In this document: one piece after another, positions 34,683 to 43,708 of the stretch
How the letters are laid out: each line of letters starts with the position of its first letter
Position numbering within the stretch: position 1 is the first letter of the stretch
NCBI RefSeq assembly: GCF_028768465.1
Contig: NZ_CP118225.1
Location: 3,081,001-3,145,000 of the forward strand
Direction of reading: 5' to 3'
DNA: 64,000 nt
DNA from: Rhodopirellula sp. P2
GTDB taxonomy: Bacteria; Planctomycetota; Planctomycetia; Pirellulales; Pirellulaceae
Program-made: the position numbers and the translations under genes
The notes under the pieces: model-generated
Seen by the model: the letters and a program-made list of their open reading frames with translations, nothing else
Told to the model about the DNA's origin: nothing
Databases searched by the model: none

Positions 34683-37177
34683 GTTTTTTTCTCGCGAAAA
34701 ATGGGCCACGCCAGCGTGAGGGCAAGCACCGTGACCGAACTGATCGGCATCAAAACCGCCGCGACGAGTGGACTGATTCGCCCCGTCATCGCGAGGGCAA
34801 CCGCAATCACATTGTAGCTGAGGGAGGCAGTGAACGCCGTGTAAATCAAGGCCTGTGTCCGTCGAGAGGCACGAATCAAGTCGTCGATTGCGATCATGCT
34901 GTCGGAGGCAACGTAGATCGGTGCGGCCTGAAGGCTGACCTCCGCACCTCCACGAACCGCAATTCCAACATCCGCTGCGGCCAGCGCCGCGGCATCGTTC
35001 GCGCCGTCGCCGACCATCACCGTCGATCCTTGGGAATGATCTCGGACGTGTTTCAGTTTGGCTTCCGGCGACAAACCTCCCAGCGCGTGAGAAGCATCCA
35101 CTCCCAATTGTTGGGCGACGTGAGCGACAATCTGGGGGTGATCACCCGAAAGGATCCCGACCTGCCAGCCGCGGTCCCGAAGCGATCCCAGAAAGCCAGC
35201 GACGTTGGGTTTCAGCGGATCGCTGATGGCGAGCACGCAGGTCGCGATGTCATCGATCGCAATCACACTGGGGCTGGCCGATTGATTGGTGCAATGTTCG
35301 CACGCTGCCAAAATGGAATCGCTGAGCGCAACATGGTGTTGTTGCATGAATGATAGGCTGCCCACCAAAATTCGATGCCCATCGCTCTCGCCGGAGACCC
35401 CCCCCACATGCACTTGGTCAAGCTGTGCGTGGGTTGGAATGTCCAGGTCACGCCGACTGGCTTCGCGTTGAATGGCAATCGCGATCGGATGCTCGCAACT
35501 GCGTTCGATCGCGGCGGCGTGAGCGATCGCAGATGCATCGCCTTCCATAAATTCCGCTCGCGGTTTGCCTTCGGTCAACGTGCCGGTTTTATCGAACCAA
35601 ATCGTTCCCACGGAGGCCAGTGTTTGCAGTGAAGAACCATCTCGAATCAAAATCTTTCGTTTCGCTGCCCTTCCCAGTGCAACCGCAATGGCAAGTGGCG
35701 TCGCCAGAGCCAACGCACAGGGGCAAGCAACGATGAGCAGCGAAGTCGCATGGGATGCCGCGGGCCCAAATCCATCACTCAGCCACACGAAGAACGTGAT
35801 GCCAGCTAGCAGTGTGACGATGACCACGAAGTAGCCACCAATGGAATCCGCCAGTTGAACGATGGGTGTCTTTTGCGAGGCGGCTTCTTCGACCGATTGC
35901 ATGACCTGGCCGATGCGACTTTCGCGGCCGACGGACGTGACCTGGATGTCCAGCGGACTTTGCAAGTTGACCGTTCCCGCAGAAACCGATTCACCGACTT
36001 GGACCGAGACAGGGAGGCTCTCTCCGGTCAGCAGCGATTGATCGATTGATGATTGCCCAGCCAGAACGGTCCCGTCCACGGGAACGCTCTGCCCTGCCAT
36101 CACGCGAACCGAGTCGTCGGGCCGCAGGTTGTCGACGAGGACAAGTTCCGTTTGGTCGTTCTGCAGGATCCGATGGGCGTGACGCGGTGTGATCCGCAGC
36201 AGCAAATCGACTGCCTTGGCGGCCCGATGCTGCTGGTGAAATTGAATCCAGCGTCCGATCAGCAGCAGGAACACCAACACCGCCAACGAATCGAAGTAGG
36301 ACTCGCCCTGCCCTGTGACCGCAGCGATCACTCCCGCCAGGGTGCCAACGGACAGCCCGAGTGCGACGGGCAGGTCCATGTGCGGCGTTCGGGTTTTGAT
36401 CGATGCCCAGGCACCTTGAAAAAAGGTGCGTCCGGGCAACAACACCGCTGCCAGTCCCAGTCCCGTCCCGGTCCACCTCAGAAACGACCAGTGGGAGGCT
36501 TCCACATCGGACGCCTCTCCTGCGTACAGCGCGATGGCAATCCACATCGCATTGGCGGCGCAGAAGCCAGCGAAGGCGATCTGAATCAGCAGCCGATGAT
36601 TTTCCTGGCGAAAGTGATCTTCGCGGTGTTCAGGAAGTGGCGACAGTTCGTAGCCCAGTCGATCAAGTGGTTGAGCGATTCGGCTGAGCGAAATGAGCTT
36701 GGGATCAAACACGACCCGCATGGTGTGTTCGCTCATCTTGACCCGCGCGTCCAGCCAACCCGGCGTTCGCGTGGCAACGTTTTCAATCAGCCAGGCACAG
36801 GCAGCGCAGTGCAGCCCATGCACGGCCAATTCGCACAGCATCGTCCCATCGGACTGCTCGATGGGTTGGGATGCTCCCAGGTAATCAGCTCGATCAAAGA
36901 CGGTGTATCGTTCGTGCAGGGTCTCTTCGGAGGACGAGTGCCCGACGCGATCGATTGGTTGACCGCCACCTGCTAGCTGATCTCGCAGGCCGTAGTAATT
37001 CTCGAGGCCCCAGCCGTGAATCAACTCGTAGGCGCCTCGGCATCCATGGCAGCAGAAAACGGTCTGCGGATCCGTGTCGCGATGCACATCGGTCGGCTCA
37101 CCGCAATGGATGCAAGGCAGTGTCACGTCGATCGACGACGACGCTGCGTCCTTTGACGCGTCCAGTTTCGAAGCCAT
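34679..37177 (-). CDS. ccoI: Copper-transporting P1B-type ATPase CcoI (FixI)
   Basis: The 832-residue inner-membrane ATPase supplies copper for cbb3 oxidase assembly. N-terminal Cys clusters are C-I-H-C-G and F-C-C-H-G-C-R-G-A-Y-E-L-I (the FixI-specific cap) and an HMA-like domain with G-L-H-C-A-A-C-A. The membrane core has the C-P-C-A-L-A ion-binding motif, phosphorylation motif D-K-T-G-T-L-T-E-G, and hinge G-D-G-A-N-D-A-A-A. The order, and its place between safE-like and ccoS genes, identifies CcoI over CopA. Its stop is coupled to ccoS; the start is ten bases after the safE-like stop. Confidence 0.93.
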   Translation of the reverse strand: MASKLDASKDAASSSIDVTLPCIHCGEPTDVHRDTDPQTVFCCHGCRGAYELIHGWGLENYYGLRDQLAGGGQPIDRVGHSSSEETLHERYTVFDRADYLGASQPIEQSDGTMLCELAVHGLHCAACAWLIENVATRTPGWLDARVKMSEHTMRVVFDPKLISLSRIAQPLDRLGYELSPLPEHREDHFRQENHRLLIQIAFAGFCAANAMWIAIALYAGEASDVEASHWSFLRWTGTGLGLAAVLLPGRTFFQGAWASIKTRTPHMDLPVALGLSVGTLAGVIAAVTGQGESYFDSLAVLVFLLLIGRWIQFHQQHRAAKAVDLLLRITPRHAHRILQNDQTELVLVDNLRPDDSVRVMAGQSVPVDGTVLAGQSSIDQSLLTGESLPVSVQVGESVSAGTVNLQSPLDIQVTSVGRESRIGQVMQSVEEAASQKTPIVQLADSIGGYFVVIVTLLAGITFFVWLSDGFGPAASHATSLLIVACPCALALATPLAIAVALGRAAKRKILIRDGSSLQTLASVGTIWFDKTGTLTEGKPRAEFMEGDASAIAHAAAIERSCEHPIAIAIQREASRRDLDIPTHAQLDQVHVGGVSGESDGHRILVGSLSFMQQHHVALSDSILAACEHCTNQSASPSVIAIDDIATCVLAISDPLKPNVAGFLGSLRDRGWQVGILSGDHPQIVAHVAQQLGVDASHALGGLSPEAKLKHVRDHSQGSTVMVGDGANDAAALAAADVGIAVRGGAEVSLQAAPIYVASDSMIAIDDLIRASRRTQALIYTAFTASLSYNVIAVALAMTGRISPLVAAVLMPISSVTVLALTLAWPIFREKKT

Positions 37178-37186
37178 GACGTGCGA

Positions 37187-38008
37187 TCACTCTTCAGGCG
37201 ATTCGCAGGGAATGCCTTCGGCGCAGCAACATGGCAGCGGAGTCGCGGTCAACTCCGAGAGCGTTTGTTGCGAGTTGGACCCGTCCAAATCCAGGTCCAC
37301 GTTGGCGCGGATGTCCGTCAGCGATTGCAAGTCTGCAAATCCTCGGCCCGATGCGGTGTACCCACCGGTGATGATCAGCGTCGCGGCGGCCGCGGCGGGG
37401 ATGAACTTAGTGAATCGACGCGACAACGATTGGGTGCCGGCGATCAAGGCGGTGAGGGCCGGGACCGTGCCCAACCAGAACGCTGCCATCACCAAACCAC
37501 CATTGAGCGTTTGACCCGTTCCCGCGGCGACCAGTGCAAACAGGTACAGCCATCCACAGGGGAGCAGTGTCGTCAACATCCCAATTGCGAGGGCTCGGCC
37601 AGCGACGGGCAACTGAAAAATGAGGGGGCGTAAGCGAACCAGGGCACCGCCAATGCGGGAGGGCGTGATCGGTTGGGCGGCGGATCGATTGACGGAAACA
37701 ATCTGCCACAGTTTCCAAATGCCGAGTGCCATCATGATCGTGCCCACGACACGTGCGGCGGCCAGTTGAATCCCAAGTGTCTCGCCACCGATTTCGACCA
37801 AGCTGCCAATGGTGCCGGCGATCAATCCGGCCAACACGTACGTCAGCAGACGCCCCAGGTGGTACAGCGTGGTGGACCAGACGACGGTTGCTTTGGGTTG
37901 TTTCTCACCAGCACCGCTGGCCCAAATCGCGAGCGGGCCGCACATGCCAACGCAGTGCATGCTGCCTAACAAACTCGCCGTGACCACGGCACTGGCTAAC
38001 ATCCACAT
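37187..38008 (-). CDS. SafE/UreH-like membrane protein of cbb3 cluster
   Basis: The 273-residue polytopic protein belongs to the sulfite exporter TauE/SafE (DsbD-transmembrane-like) family. It has the signature G-S-M-H-C-V-G-M-C-G-P-L-A near the N-terminus and about six helices (T-L-I-I-T-G-G-Y-T-A-S near the end). Such proteins are regularly encoded within cco clusters between ccoH and ccoI/S and probably help metal or thiol homeostasis during oxidase assembly. The C-terminus carries an extra Cys-rich tail (P-L-P-C-C-C-A-E-G-I-P-C) that might bind copper (inference). It lies one base after fixH. Confidence 0.85.
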   Translation of the reverse strand: MWMLASAVVTASLLGSMHCVGMCGPLAIWASGAGEKQPKATVVWSTTLYHLGRLLTYVLAGLIAGTIGSLVEIGGETLGIQLAAARVVGTIMMALGIWKLWQIVSVNRSAAQPITPSRIGGALVRLRPLIFQLPVAGRALAIGMLTTLLPCGWLYLFALVAAGTGQTLNGGLVMAAFWLGTVPALTALIAGTQSLSRRFTKFIPAAAAATLIITGGYTASGRGFADLQSLTDIRANVDLDLDGSNSQQTLSELTATPLPCCCAEGIPCESPEE

Positions 38009-38009
38009 C

Positions 38010-38543
38010 TCAGTTTTCCAGTTCGAGTGTGCGTGACAGGGTCATCGGTTCTCCCGCTCCACCAATGCTCACTTCCACTTGCCAAAGGCCATGCTGAGGC
38101 ATGGATGCCATGCCCAGGTAGCGTCCGCCGCCTGTGCTCGGCAAGTCAATTGCTTGGAAAGCAGCCGCATCAGCATGTCGATAAATCATTGCCTCGACGT
38201 TCAGATCGTCCAAGGCCTCGCCCTGTTGATTGTGAAGCTCCACCGAAATGGCGCGTTGGCCTTTCGCGTCGGAGATGTTCGAGACGATGACATCGACCTC
38301 CCATCCCAAGCGATCCGATGCCAGGGATGCACGATGCGATTTGTCCCAGTTCAAAGCAGCTTGGTGATAATCGGGAACCACCGCCAAGGCCGGATCACCG
38401 ATCGCCAGTTTGAGCGCGGTGCCGAGGATGGTGGACTGAATCGCGAAGAGCAACAGCACCAAGGAAATGTAGAATCGCTTGGCACGACGCTCGTCTTTCT
38501 GCTGCGTTTCCACGGATGGCGTGGGATCGGTATTCGATGACAT
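38010..38543 (-). CDS. fixH: FixH/CcoH-type cbb3 assembly protein
   Basis: The 177-residue protein has one N-terminal membrane helix (F-Y-I-S-L-V-L-L-L-F-A-I-Q-S-T-I-L-G) and an Ig-like periplasmic domain with the FixH patterns Y-H-Q-A-A-L-N-W-D, I-Y-R-H-A-D-A, and H-G-L-W-Q-V-E-V. CcoH/FixH stabilises the cbb3 complex during assembly. It is located between ccoG and the safE-like gene, two bases after ccoG, in the canonical order. Confidence 0.88.
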   Translation of the reverse strand: MSSNTDPTPSVETQQKDERRAKRFYISLVLLLFAIQSTILGTALKLAIGDPALAVVPDYHQAALNWDKSHRASLASDRLGWEVDVIVSNISDAKGQRAISVELHNQQGEALDDLNVEAMIYRHADAAAFQAIDLPSTGGGRYLGMASMPQHGLWQVEVSIGGAGEPMTLSRTLELEN

Positions 38544-38545
38544 GA

Positions 38546-40063
38546 TTAGCGGCGTGGCCCCAGGACCTTCATTGAGATAGTGCGTTCGTTGCCGCTTTGA
38601 TCCTTGACCGTCAGGTCAATGGATTCGTTTCCATCGCCCATGGTCATCGACGAAGGAAAGTTCAATCGGATCGGCAGCAGTTTGGATTCAGCGGGCTCGA
38701 GTCGTTGAGCGTCTGTGTCAATGATCTCAACTTGAATACTCGAGTGATCCGTCGACAGTTCATAGGTCTGAGGGATCTCAGTCCGATTGACCAACCGCAA
38801 GTTGAAGGCGTTGGAAACTTCCTTGGCACCCAGCAGGGAATACGGCGCTCCACGCCCGCGAAGGATTCTCGCGTCAAACCCGCTTTTGCTGGAAATCGCC
38901 ATGGCCAAACCGGAGAAGACGCCGACCAAAACGATCGGGTAGATGATCGTTCGTGCACGCAACAGCTTCTTGGGTTTGCGAGCGATCGCGTCTTGCGAAC
39001 TGTAGCGAATCAAGCCCTTTGGTTTGCCCACCTTGTGCATCACGTCATCACAAGCGTCGATGCACTGAGTGCAGTTGATGCACTCCATTTGCAGGCCATC
39101 GCGAATGTCGATTCCGGTTGGACAGACAACCACACATTGTTGGCAATCCACGCAGTCACCTGCCTCGTTCCCGCGGACAAGATCGATTCCGCGGTCATCA
39201 TCGTGGGTTCGCTTTCCCTTGATGCGAGGTTCGCCGCGAGCTGGATCGTAGGCGACAATCTTGGATTGCTCATCGAGCATGACGGATTGAAAACGTCCGT
39301 AGGGGCACGCGATCAAACACATTTGCTCTCTGAAAAATAGAAAGTCAAACAGCATCAACCCGGTGGTGCCCGCCATCACGAGGAACGCGGAGGGGTGATC
39401 GATCGGCGAACTTCGAACCCACAGGGCGAGTTTCTCGGTGCCAACAAAGTAGGCCAAGAACGTGTGAGCCAGAAACATGCAGAGGACAAGGTAGACGGCG
39501 AAGCGTGCAATCTGCCAAACCGGACTGATTCCGCGGGCGGGTTTTCCGCCTTTGCCCACGGTGCCATCAAAGAAACGATCGATGGGACGGAACAGGAATT
39601 CCATGTAGACCGTCTGCGGGCAGGCCCAGCCGCACCACGCTCGTCCTGTGATCGCGGTGATCAGGACAATGCTCACGAACACGCTGAGCATGAACAACGC
39701 CAGCACCAATGTGTCGGTGGGATAGAACGTTTTGCCCAGCACCGTGAATTCACGGGCGGCAATGTCCAGCAAAATCAGAGGCTTGCCACCGATCCGCAAA
39801 TGCGGGATCGCAACAAAGACCACCATCAAAATGTAGGCGGTGACCCGTCGGCGTTTCCACCACTCGCCCATTGAGAGTTTGGGCCGGAGCCAACGGCGAC
39901 TGCCATCGGCTTCCAGCGTGCTCAGCACGTGTTCCTCTGGCTTGAGCAGCGATTCACTGCCTTGAGACGAACCACCTCCACCAGATGTCCCGTCGCGATC
40001 CGCTGCGTAACACACCTTGCAAGGTGAAGGCGAAAACAGAGGCAACGAGGTTCGCGTGGACAT
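38546..40063 (-). CDS. ccoG: cbb3 oxidase accessory ferredoxin-like membrane protein CcoG
   Basis: The 505-residue protein has membrane helices in the N-terminal half and two [4Fe-4S] motifs: C-V-D-C-Q-Q-C-V-V-V-C-P and C-I-N-C-T-Q-C-I-D-A-C. It also has W-C-G-W-A-C-P-Q-T-V-Y and an Ig-like C-terminal domain. CcoG (RdxA/FixG) is a cupric reductase linked to copper delivery to cbb3 oxidase. ATG 40063 is used; an N-terminal Gly/Ser-rich stretch (S-G-G-G-G-S-S-Q-G) precedes the first helix. The ccoP stop lies 11 bases upstream. Confidence 0.93.
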   Translation of the reverse strand: MSTRTSLPLFSPSPCKVCYAADRDGTSGGGGSSQGSESLLKPEEHVLSTLEADGSRRWLRPKLSMGEWWKRRRVTAYILMVVFVAIPHLRIGGKPLILLDIAAREFTVLGKTFYPTDTLVLALFMLSVFVSIVLITAITGRAWCGWACPQTVYMEFLFRPIDRFFDGTVGKGGKPARGISPVWQIARFAVYLVLCMFLAHTFLAYFVGTEKLALWVRSSPIDHPSAFLVMAGTTGLMLFDFLFFREQMCLIACPYGRFQSVMLDEQSKIVAYDPARGEPRIKGKRTHDDDRGIDLVRGNEAGDCVDCQQCVVVCPTGIDIRDGLQMECINCTQCIDACDDVMHKVGKPKGLIRYSSQDAIARKPKKLLRARTIIYPIVLVGVFSGLAMAISSKSGFDARILRGRGAPYSLLGAKEVSNAFNLRLVNRTEIPQTYELSTDHSSIQVEIIDTDAQRLEPAESKLLPIRLNFPSSMTMGDGNESIDLTVKDQSGNERTISMKVLGPRR

Positions 40064-40074
40064 TGTACTGAGGC

Positions 40075-40692
40075 TTATTCTTCGGGGGTTTCGGGAGCGG
40101 CTTCAACGGGTTCGGGCCAAGGTGGGATGGTCTTGCCTTCTGGCCCACGACTGCTTTCGATGTTCTTGCCACGCAGAGTGGCGACATAGGCAGAAACCAG
40201 AACAACCTCATTGGGATGCAATCGATCGGCCCACTTTGGCATCGCTCCGCCACCGGCACCATTGTTGATGACTTTGGCGATGTCTTCGATCTCTTTGACG
40301 TTCTTGAAATAGTCGTCCGTCAGGTTGGGACCAACTTGGCCTTCGCCTTCGCGACCATGGCAAGAGATGCAGTTGGCTTTGAAGACCGATTGACCGACTC
40401 GAACCCAGTTGGGTTTTTCCATGTAGGCGACCAGAGTCGCTTGATCGGGCGTCAGGTCACCAATTTCTTCAAACTGCAAACGAGTGTTCTCAGCCAGCGC
40501 GACCCCATACAGGTCTTCCACCGAACGGCCAGACACCCCGTTGTGGTAGTACAGGAAGTAGAACGGGCTGAAGACGATGGAAGAGATGAACAACCACTTC
40601 CACCAACCCGGCAACGGATTGTCAAACTCTTCGATCCCGTCGTAGGCGTGATCGGTCTTCGGAGCGTTGTCGTATTCTGGCACTTGGCTCAT
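40075..40692 (-). CDS. ccoP: cbb3-type cytochrome c oxidase subunit III CcoP (monohaem)
   Basis: The 205-residue subunit starts with the CcoP N-terminal domain (I-E-E-F-D-N-P-L-P-G-W-W-K-W-L-F, one membrane helix) and a single cytochrome c domain with C-I-S-C-H and a distal Met in G-G-A-M-P-K-W. Canonical CcoP has two CxxCH sites in about 300 residues; here there is one, so electron entry must use fewer haems. The C-terminus is Pro/Glu-rich. Its ATG overlaps the ccoQ stop (ATGA at 40689-40692). Confidence 0.92.
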   Translation of the reverse strand: MSQVPEYDNAPKTDHAYDGIEEFDNPLPGWWKWLFISSIVFSPFYFLYYHNGVSGRSVEDLYGVALAENTRLQFEEIGDLTPDQATLVAYMEKPNWVRVGQSVFKANCISCHGREGEGQVGPNLTDDYFKNVKEIEDIAKVINNGAGGGAMPKWADRLHPNEVVLVSAYVATLRGKNIESSRGPEGKTIPPWPEPVEAAPETPEE

Positions 40693-40865
40693 GGTCGTGG
40701 GTCCTCCACATCGTCGCTCAGAGGAATCGAAGCGAATCGATCAGATGCATTTTTAGAAAGTCGAAGTGTTCCGTACGTCATCGTGGCAAAGGCGACGACG
40801 AACAGAGCGAGTGCCAATTCGGCAAACATGGAATAGTCGAGAGCACTGACAAGATCTCGGATCAT
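40689..40865 (-). CDS. ccoQ: cbb3 oxidase small subunit CcoQ
   Basis: This short 58-residue gene reads M-I-R-D-L-V-S-A-L-D-Y-S-M-F-A-E-L-A-L, then one membrane helix (L-F-V-V-A-F-A-T-M-T-Y), then a polar tail ending D-D-V-E-D-P-R-P. This matches the single-helix CcoQ/FixQ subunit (helix plus short acidic tail), and it sits exactly between ccoNO and ccoP. The stop overlaps the ccoP start, and the gene starts 61 bases after the ccoNO stop. Confidence 0.85.
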   Translation of the reverse strand: MIRDLVSALDYSMFAELALALFVVAFATMTYGTLRLSKNASDRFASIPLSDDVEDPRP

Positions 40866-40926
40866 GACGTTCTCACTGGAGGGTGTTGGGGGAGCGTTGG
40901 AAACGCATTTTGATCAATCCTTCGGG

Positions 40927-43314
40927 CTACTTCGCGGCAGCGTCTTCCGAACTTGCTTCCGGGGTGAAGTCCCCGTCAGCGACTTCTTCGGTGGTTTCCG
41001 CCTCTTCCCCTTCGACAGCTTCAGGAGCAGCTGGCTCCTCTGTCGCCGCAGGTTCTTCCGTCGCGAACAAATCCACACCCACCCGTTGCAGGTAAGCAAT
41101 CAAAGCAATCGCTTGCTTTTCATAGGCCTTGGCCGGTCCGCCTTGGGCGACAATGTCAGCGGCGATGTATTCCGCTTGCTTGTAAGCGACTTCCGCCGTG
41201 TTGTTCAGGTCCTCTTCCGTGTATTCGGCGCCGAGGTAGGCGGCGACCTTCACGTGCGGGGCAATGGCGTCGTAATTCATGTCTTCGGTCAACAAATGCC
41301 CATAGGCTGGCATCACGCTGCCCGGCGAAACATTTTCTGGATTCTCGAAGTGGGTCCAGTGCCAAAAACTGCTTTGTTTTCCACCTTCGCGAGCCAAGTC
41401 AGGACCGATACGGCGGCTGCCCCACTGGAATGGTCGGTCATAAATGAACTCGCCCGGTTTGCTGTATTCGCCATAGCGTTTCGTTTCCGAAACGATGGGA
41501 CGAATCATTTGGGAGTGGCAGTTGTAGCAACCTTCGGAGACGAAGATGTGTCGTCCCGCCAGTTCCAGCGGTGTGTAGGGTTTGACCGTCGCAATGGTCG
41601 GCACGTTGGACCGGATCAGGAACGTCGGAATCACCTCGAACAAGGTTGCCACGACGACAGCGATGGTTGTGAACACCGTGAAGCGAACGGGCAAACGTTC
41701 CCAGCGGCGGTGCCATCCCATCTGGCTCCAGATGCTGACCTTTTTACCCAGTTCCAAAACCGGCGCGTCATCAATGGGGCTGGTCGGTGTGGGCGTGTGA
41801 TCCACGTAGCTTTTGGATAGACGCGGCGCGGTGTGCACCGGGTTCTCGTATTCGGCGGGACGTCCCATCCAGGTCATCATCGCGTTCAGGCCCAGCATCA
41901 GCATGCCGCTGACATACAGCACGCCACCGACCACTCGCAGCCACCACAAGGGGACGATGGATTGAGTCGTTTCGATGAAGTCGGGGTACATCAAGTGGCC
42001 GGTGTCATCCATGGCTCGCCACATCCAACCCTGCATCAAACCAGCGGCGTAGATGGGGATGATGTAGAGCAGAATCCCAATGGTTCCGGTCCAGAAGTGC
42101 AGGCTGACCAGCTTTTCGCTCCACATCTTGGTTTGGAACAATCGTGGCAGCATCCAGTACAGCATTCCGAACACCATGAACCCGTTCCAGCCGAGCGCTC
42201 CGGCGTGCACGTGAGCGATGGTCCAGTCGGTGTAGTGAGTGAAGGCATTGATCGACTTGATCGACAGCATGGGGCCTTCAAAGGTGCTCATCCCGTAAAA
42301 CGTGACACCAACAACGAAGAACTTCAGCACTGGGTCGGCCGCGACCTTGTGCCAAGCACCACGCAGAGTCAGCAACCCATTGATCATGCCGCCCCAACTG
42401 GGCATCCAGAGCATCAAGCTGAACAGCATCCCAATCGTGCTGGCCCATTCAGGCAGCGCGGTGTAATGCAGGTGGTGAGGACCGGCCCAGATGTAAATGA
42501 AAACCAGGGACCAGAAGTGAATGATGCTCAGCTTGTAACTGAACACAGGTCGTTCCGCAGCCTTGGGCAAGAAGTAGTACATCAAGCCGAGGAACGGTGT
42601 CGTCAAAAAGAAGGCAACCGCGTTGTGGCCGTACCACCACTGCATGAATGCGTCTTGGACGCCAGCGTAGATGCTGTAGCCTTTGAACCAACCAGCGGGG
42701 ATGACCAGGTTGTTGAACACGTGCAACAGCGCGACCGTCACAATCGTGGCGATGTAGAACCACAACGCCACGTACATGTGTCGTTCGCGTCGTTTGATCA
42801 ACGTCATCAGGAAGTTGCCACCAAAGATGAACAACCACACCACGGCGATCAGGATATCGATCGGCCATTCCAGTTCCGCGTACTCGCGGCTCTGGGTGAT
42901 TCCCAGTGGCAGCGTGATGGCTGCTGAAACAATGACAAGTTGCCAGCCCCAGAAGTGCATGCGGCTGAGCACGTCGCTCCACATGCGAGCTTTGCAAAGT
43001 CGCTGGGTGCTGTAGTACACCGCGGCAAAGATTCCGTTGCCGGCAAAAGCAAAGATGGCGGCGTTGGTGTGCAGAGGGCGGAGGCGGGCAAACGAGAACC
43101 AAGGCAAACCGCCTGTGATCGACGGAAGCACCAGCAGCACCGCGACGATCAAGCCGACCAGCGTGGCGACGATGCCCCACACGATCGTGGCAGTCGCAAA
43201 CAAACGGACAATGCCGTCGTCATATTGAAACTGTTCCAGCCGAACTTCTTCTGTGCCTGAGTCCGATGACAAGGCTGCGTCACCAGGACCGTTCGTCGGC
43301 GTACCAGTCGCCAT
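40927..43314 (-). CDS. ccoNO: Fused cbb3-type cytochrome c oxidase subunits I and II (CcoN-CcoO)
   Basis: The 795-residue protein joins CcoN (about 1-500; haem-copper oxidase helices with T-N-A-A-I-F-A-F-A-G-N, W-Y-G-H-N-A-V-A-F and T-D-W-T-I-A-H-V-H-A-G-A-L-G-W-N supplying His ligands) to CcoO. CcoO here is a membrane anchor near 555-575 followed by a cytochrome c domain with C-Y-N-C-H (C596, C599, H600) and a distal Met in G-S-V-M-P-A-Y. It reduces O2 to water at low oxygen and pumps protons. An acidic Ala/Glu-rich tail (A-T-E-E-P-A-A-T-E-E-P) extends the C-terminus. ATG 43314 has GAGG seven bases upstream. It heads the cco operon. Confidence 0.95.
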   Translation of the reverse strand: MATGTPTNGPGDAALSSDSGTEEVRLEQFQYDDGIVRLFATATIVWGIVATLVGLIVAVLLVLPSITGGLPWFSFARLRPLHTNAAIFAFAGNGIFAAVYYSTQRLCKARMWSDVLSRMHFWGWQLVIVSAAITLPLGITQSREYAELEWPIDILIAVVWLFIFGGNFLMTLIKRRERHMYVALWFYIATIVTVALLHVFNNLVIPAGWFKGYSIYAGVQDAFMQWWYGHNAVAFFLTTPFLGLMYYFLPKAAERPVFSYKLSIIHFWSLVFIYIWAGPHHLHYTALPEWASTIGMLFSLMLWMPSWGGMINGLLTLRGAWHKVAADPVLKFFVVGVTFYGMSTFEGPMLSIKSINAFTHYTDWTIAHVHAGALGWNGFMVFGMLYWMLPRLFQTKMWSEKLVSLHFWTGTIGILLYIIPIYAAGLMQGWMWRAMDDTGHLMYPDFIETTQSIVPLWWLRVVGGVLYVSGMLMLGLNAMMTWMGRPAEYENPVHTAPRLSKSYVDHTPTPTSPIDDAPVLELGKKVSIWSQMGWHRRWERLPVRFTVFTTIAVVVATLFEVIPTFLIRSNVPTIATVKPYTPLELAGRHIFVSEGCYNCHSQMIRPIVSETKRYGEYSKPGEFIYDRPFQWGSRRIGPDLAREGGKQSSFWHWTHFENPENVSPGSVMPAYGHLLTEDMNYDAIAPHVKVAAYLGAEYTEEDLNNTAEVAYKQAEYIAADIVAQGGPAKAYEKQAIALIAYLQRVGVDLFATEEPAATEEPAAPEAVEGEEAETTEEVADGDFTPEASSEDAAAK

Positions 43315-43394
43315 TTCTATCCTCTGATTTCCTTAGTTGAACAGCATCCAAACACGAATGCGGCAACACCCCTCAGCCAATCGCCTAGGGCACC

Positions 43395-43414
43395 GGTGAT
43401 CAGTGATGGTCACC
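43395..43414. promoter_or_regulatory. Possible operator upstream of ccoNO
   Basis: GGTGATCA (43395-43402) and TGGTCACC (43407-43414) form an 8-bp dyad with one mismatch and a 4-base centre, 81 bases before the ccoNO start. It resembles in form, but does not match, an FNR/CRP site. The rest of 43315-43610 shows no gene. Confidence 0.35.
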
Positions 43415-43611
43415 TGCTACCATTAAAAACTTACTCGTCGAAAAAACCCATACCGCCACCTGTAGAATATCGTTTCCGCGACATTACGCCACGGAATTCG
43501 CCGTCCACGGGGGACGGTCTTTCGCCGGGCAAGGGAATGGGGCTGCAGCAGCTTTGTATCACAAAAGTCCAAATCGGGGGTGTGGGATTCATTTGTCCGG
43601 CAAGCGATTCA

Positions 43612-43667
43612 AACAAAAAAGCCTTTGACAATTCGTCTTTCGCAAGACGTTTCGCCAAAGGCTTTCA
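43612..43667 (-). terminator. Rho-independent terminator of rpoD
   Basis: On the minus strand, AAAGCCTTTG (43665-43656) pairs perfectly with CAAAGGCTTT (43627-43618), enclosing a second small hairpin (CGTCTTGCGAAAGACG). The distal arm runs into TTTTTTGTTTG. It begins about 40 bases after the rpoD stop at 43709. Confidence 0.85.
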
Positions 43668-43708
43668 GGAATGCAATTGACCCGCTTGGTGAAGGGCGGG
43701 AAAGCTGG

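Noticed and set aside
41833-42927. 364-residue plus-strand open frame opposite ccoNO
   Set aside because: Fully antisense to an unmistakable oxidase gene; His/Gln-rich composition is typical of a shadow frame.
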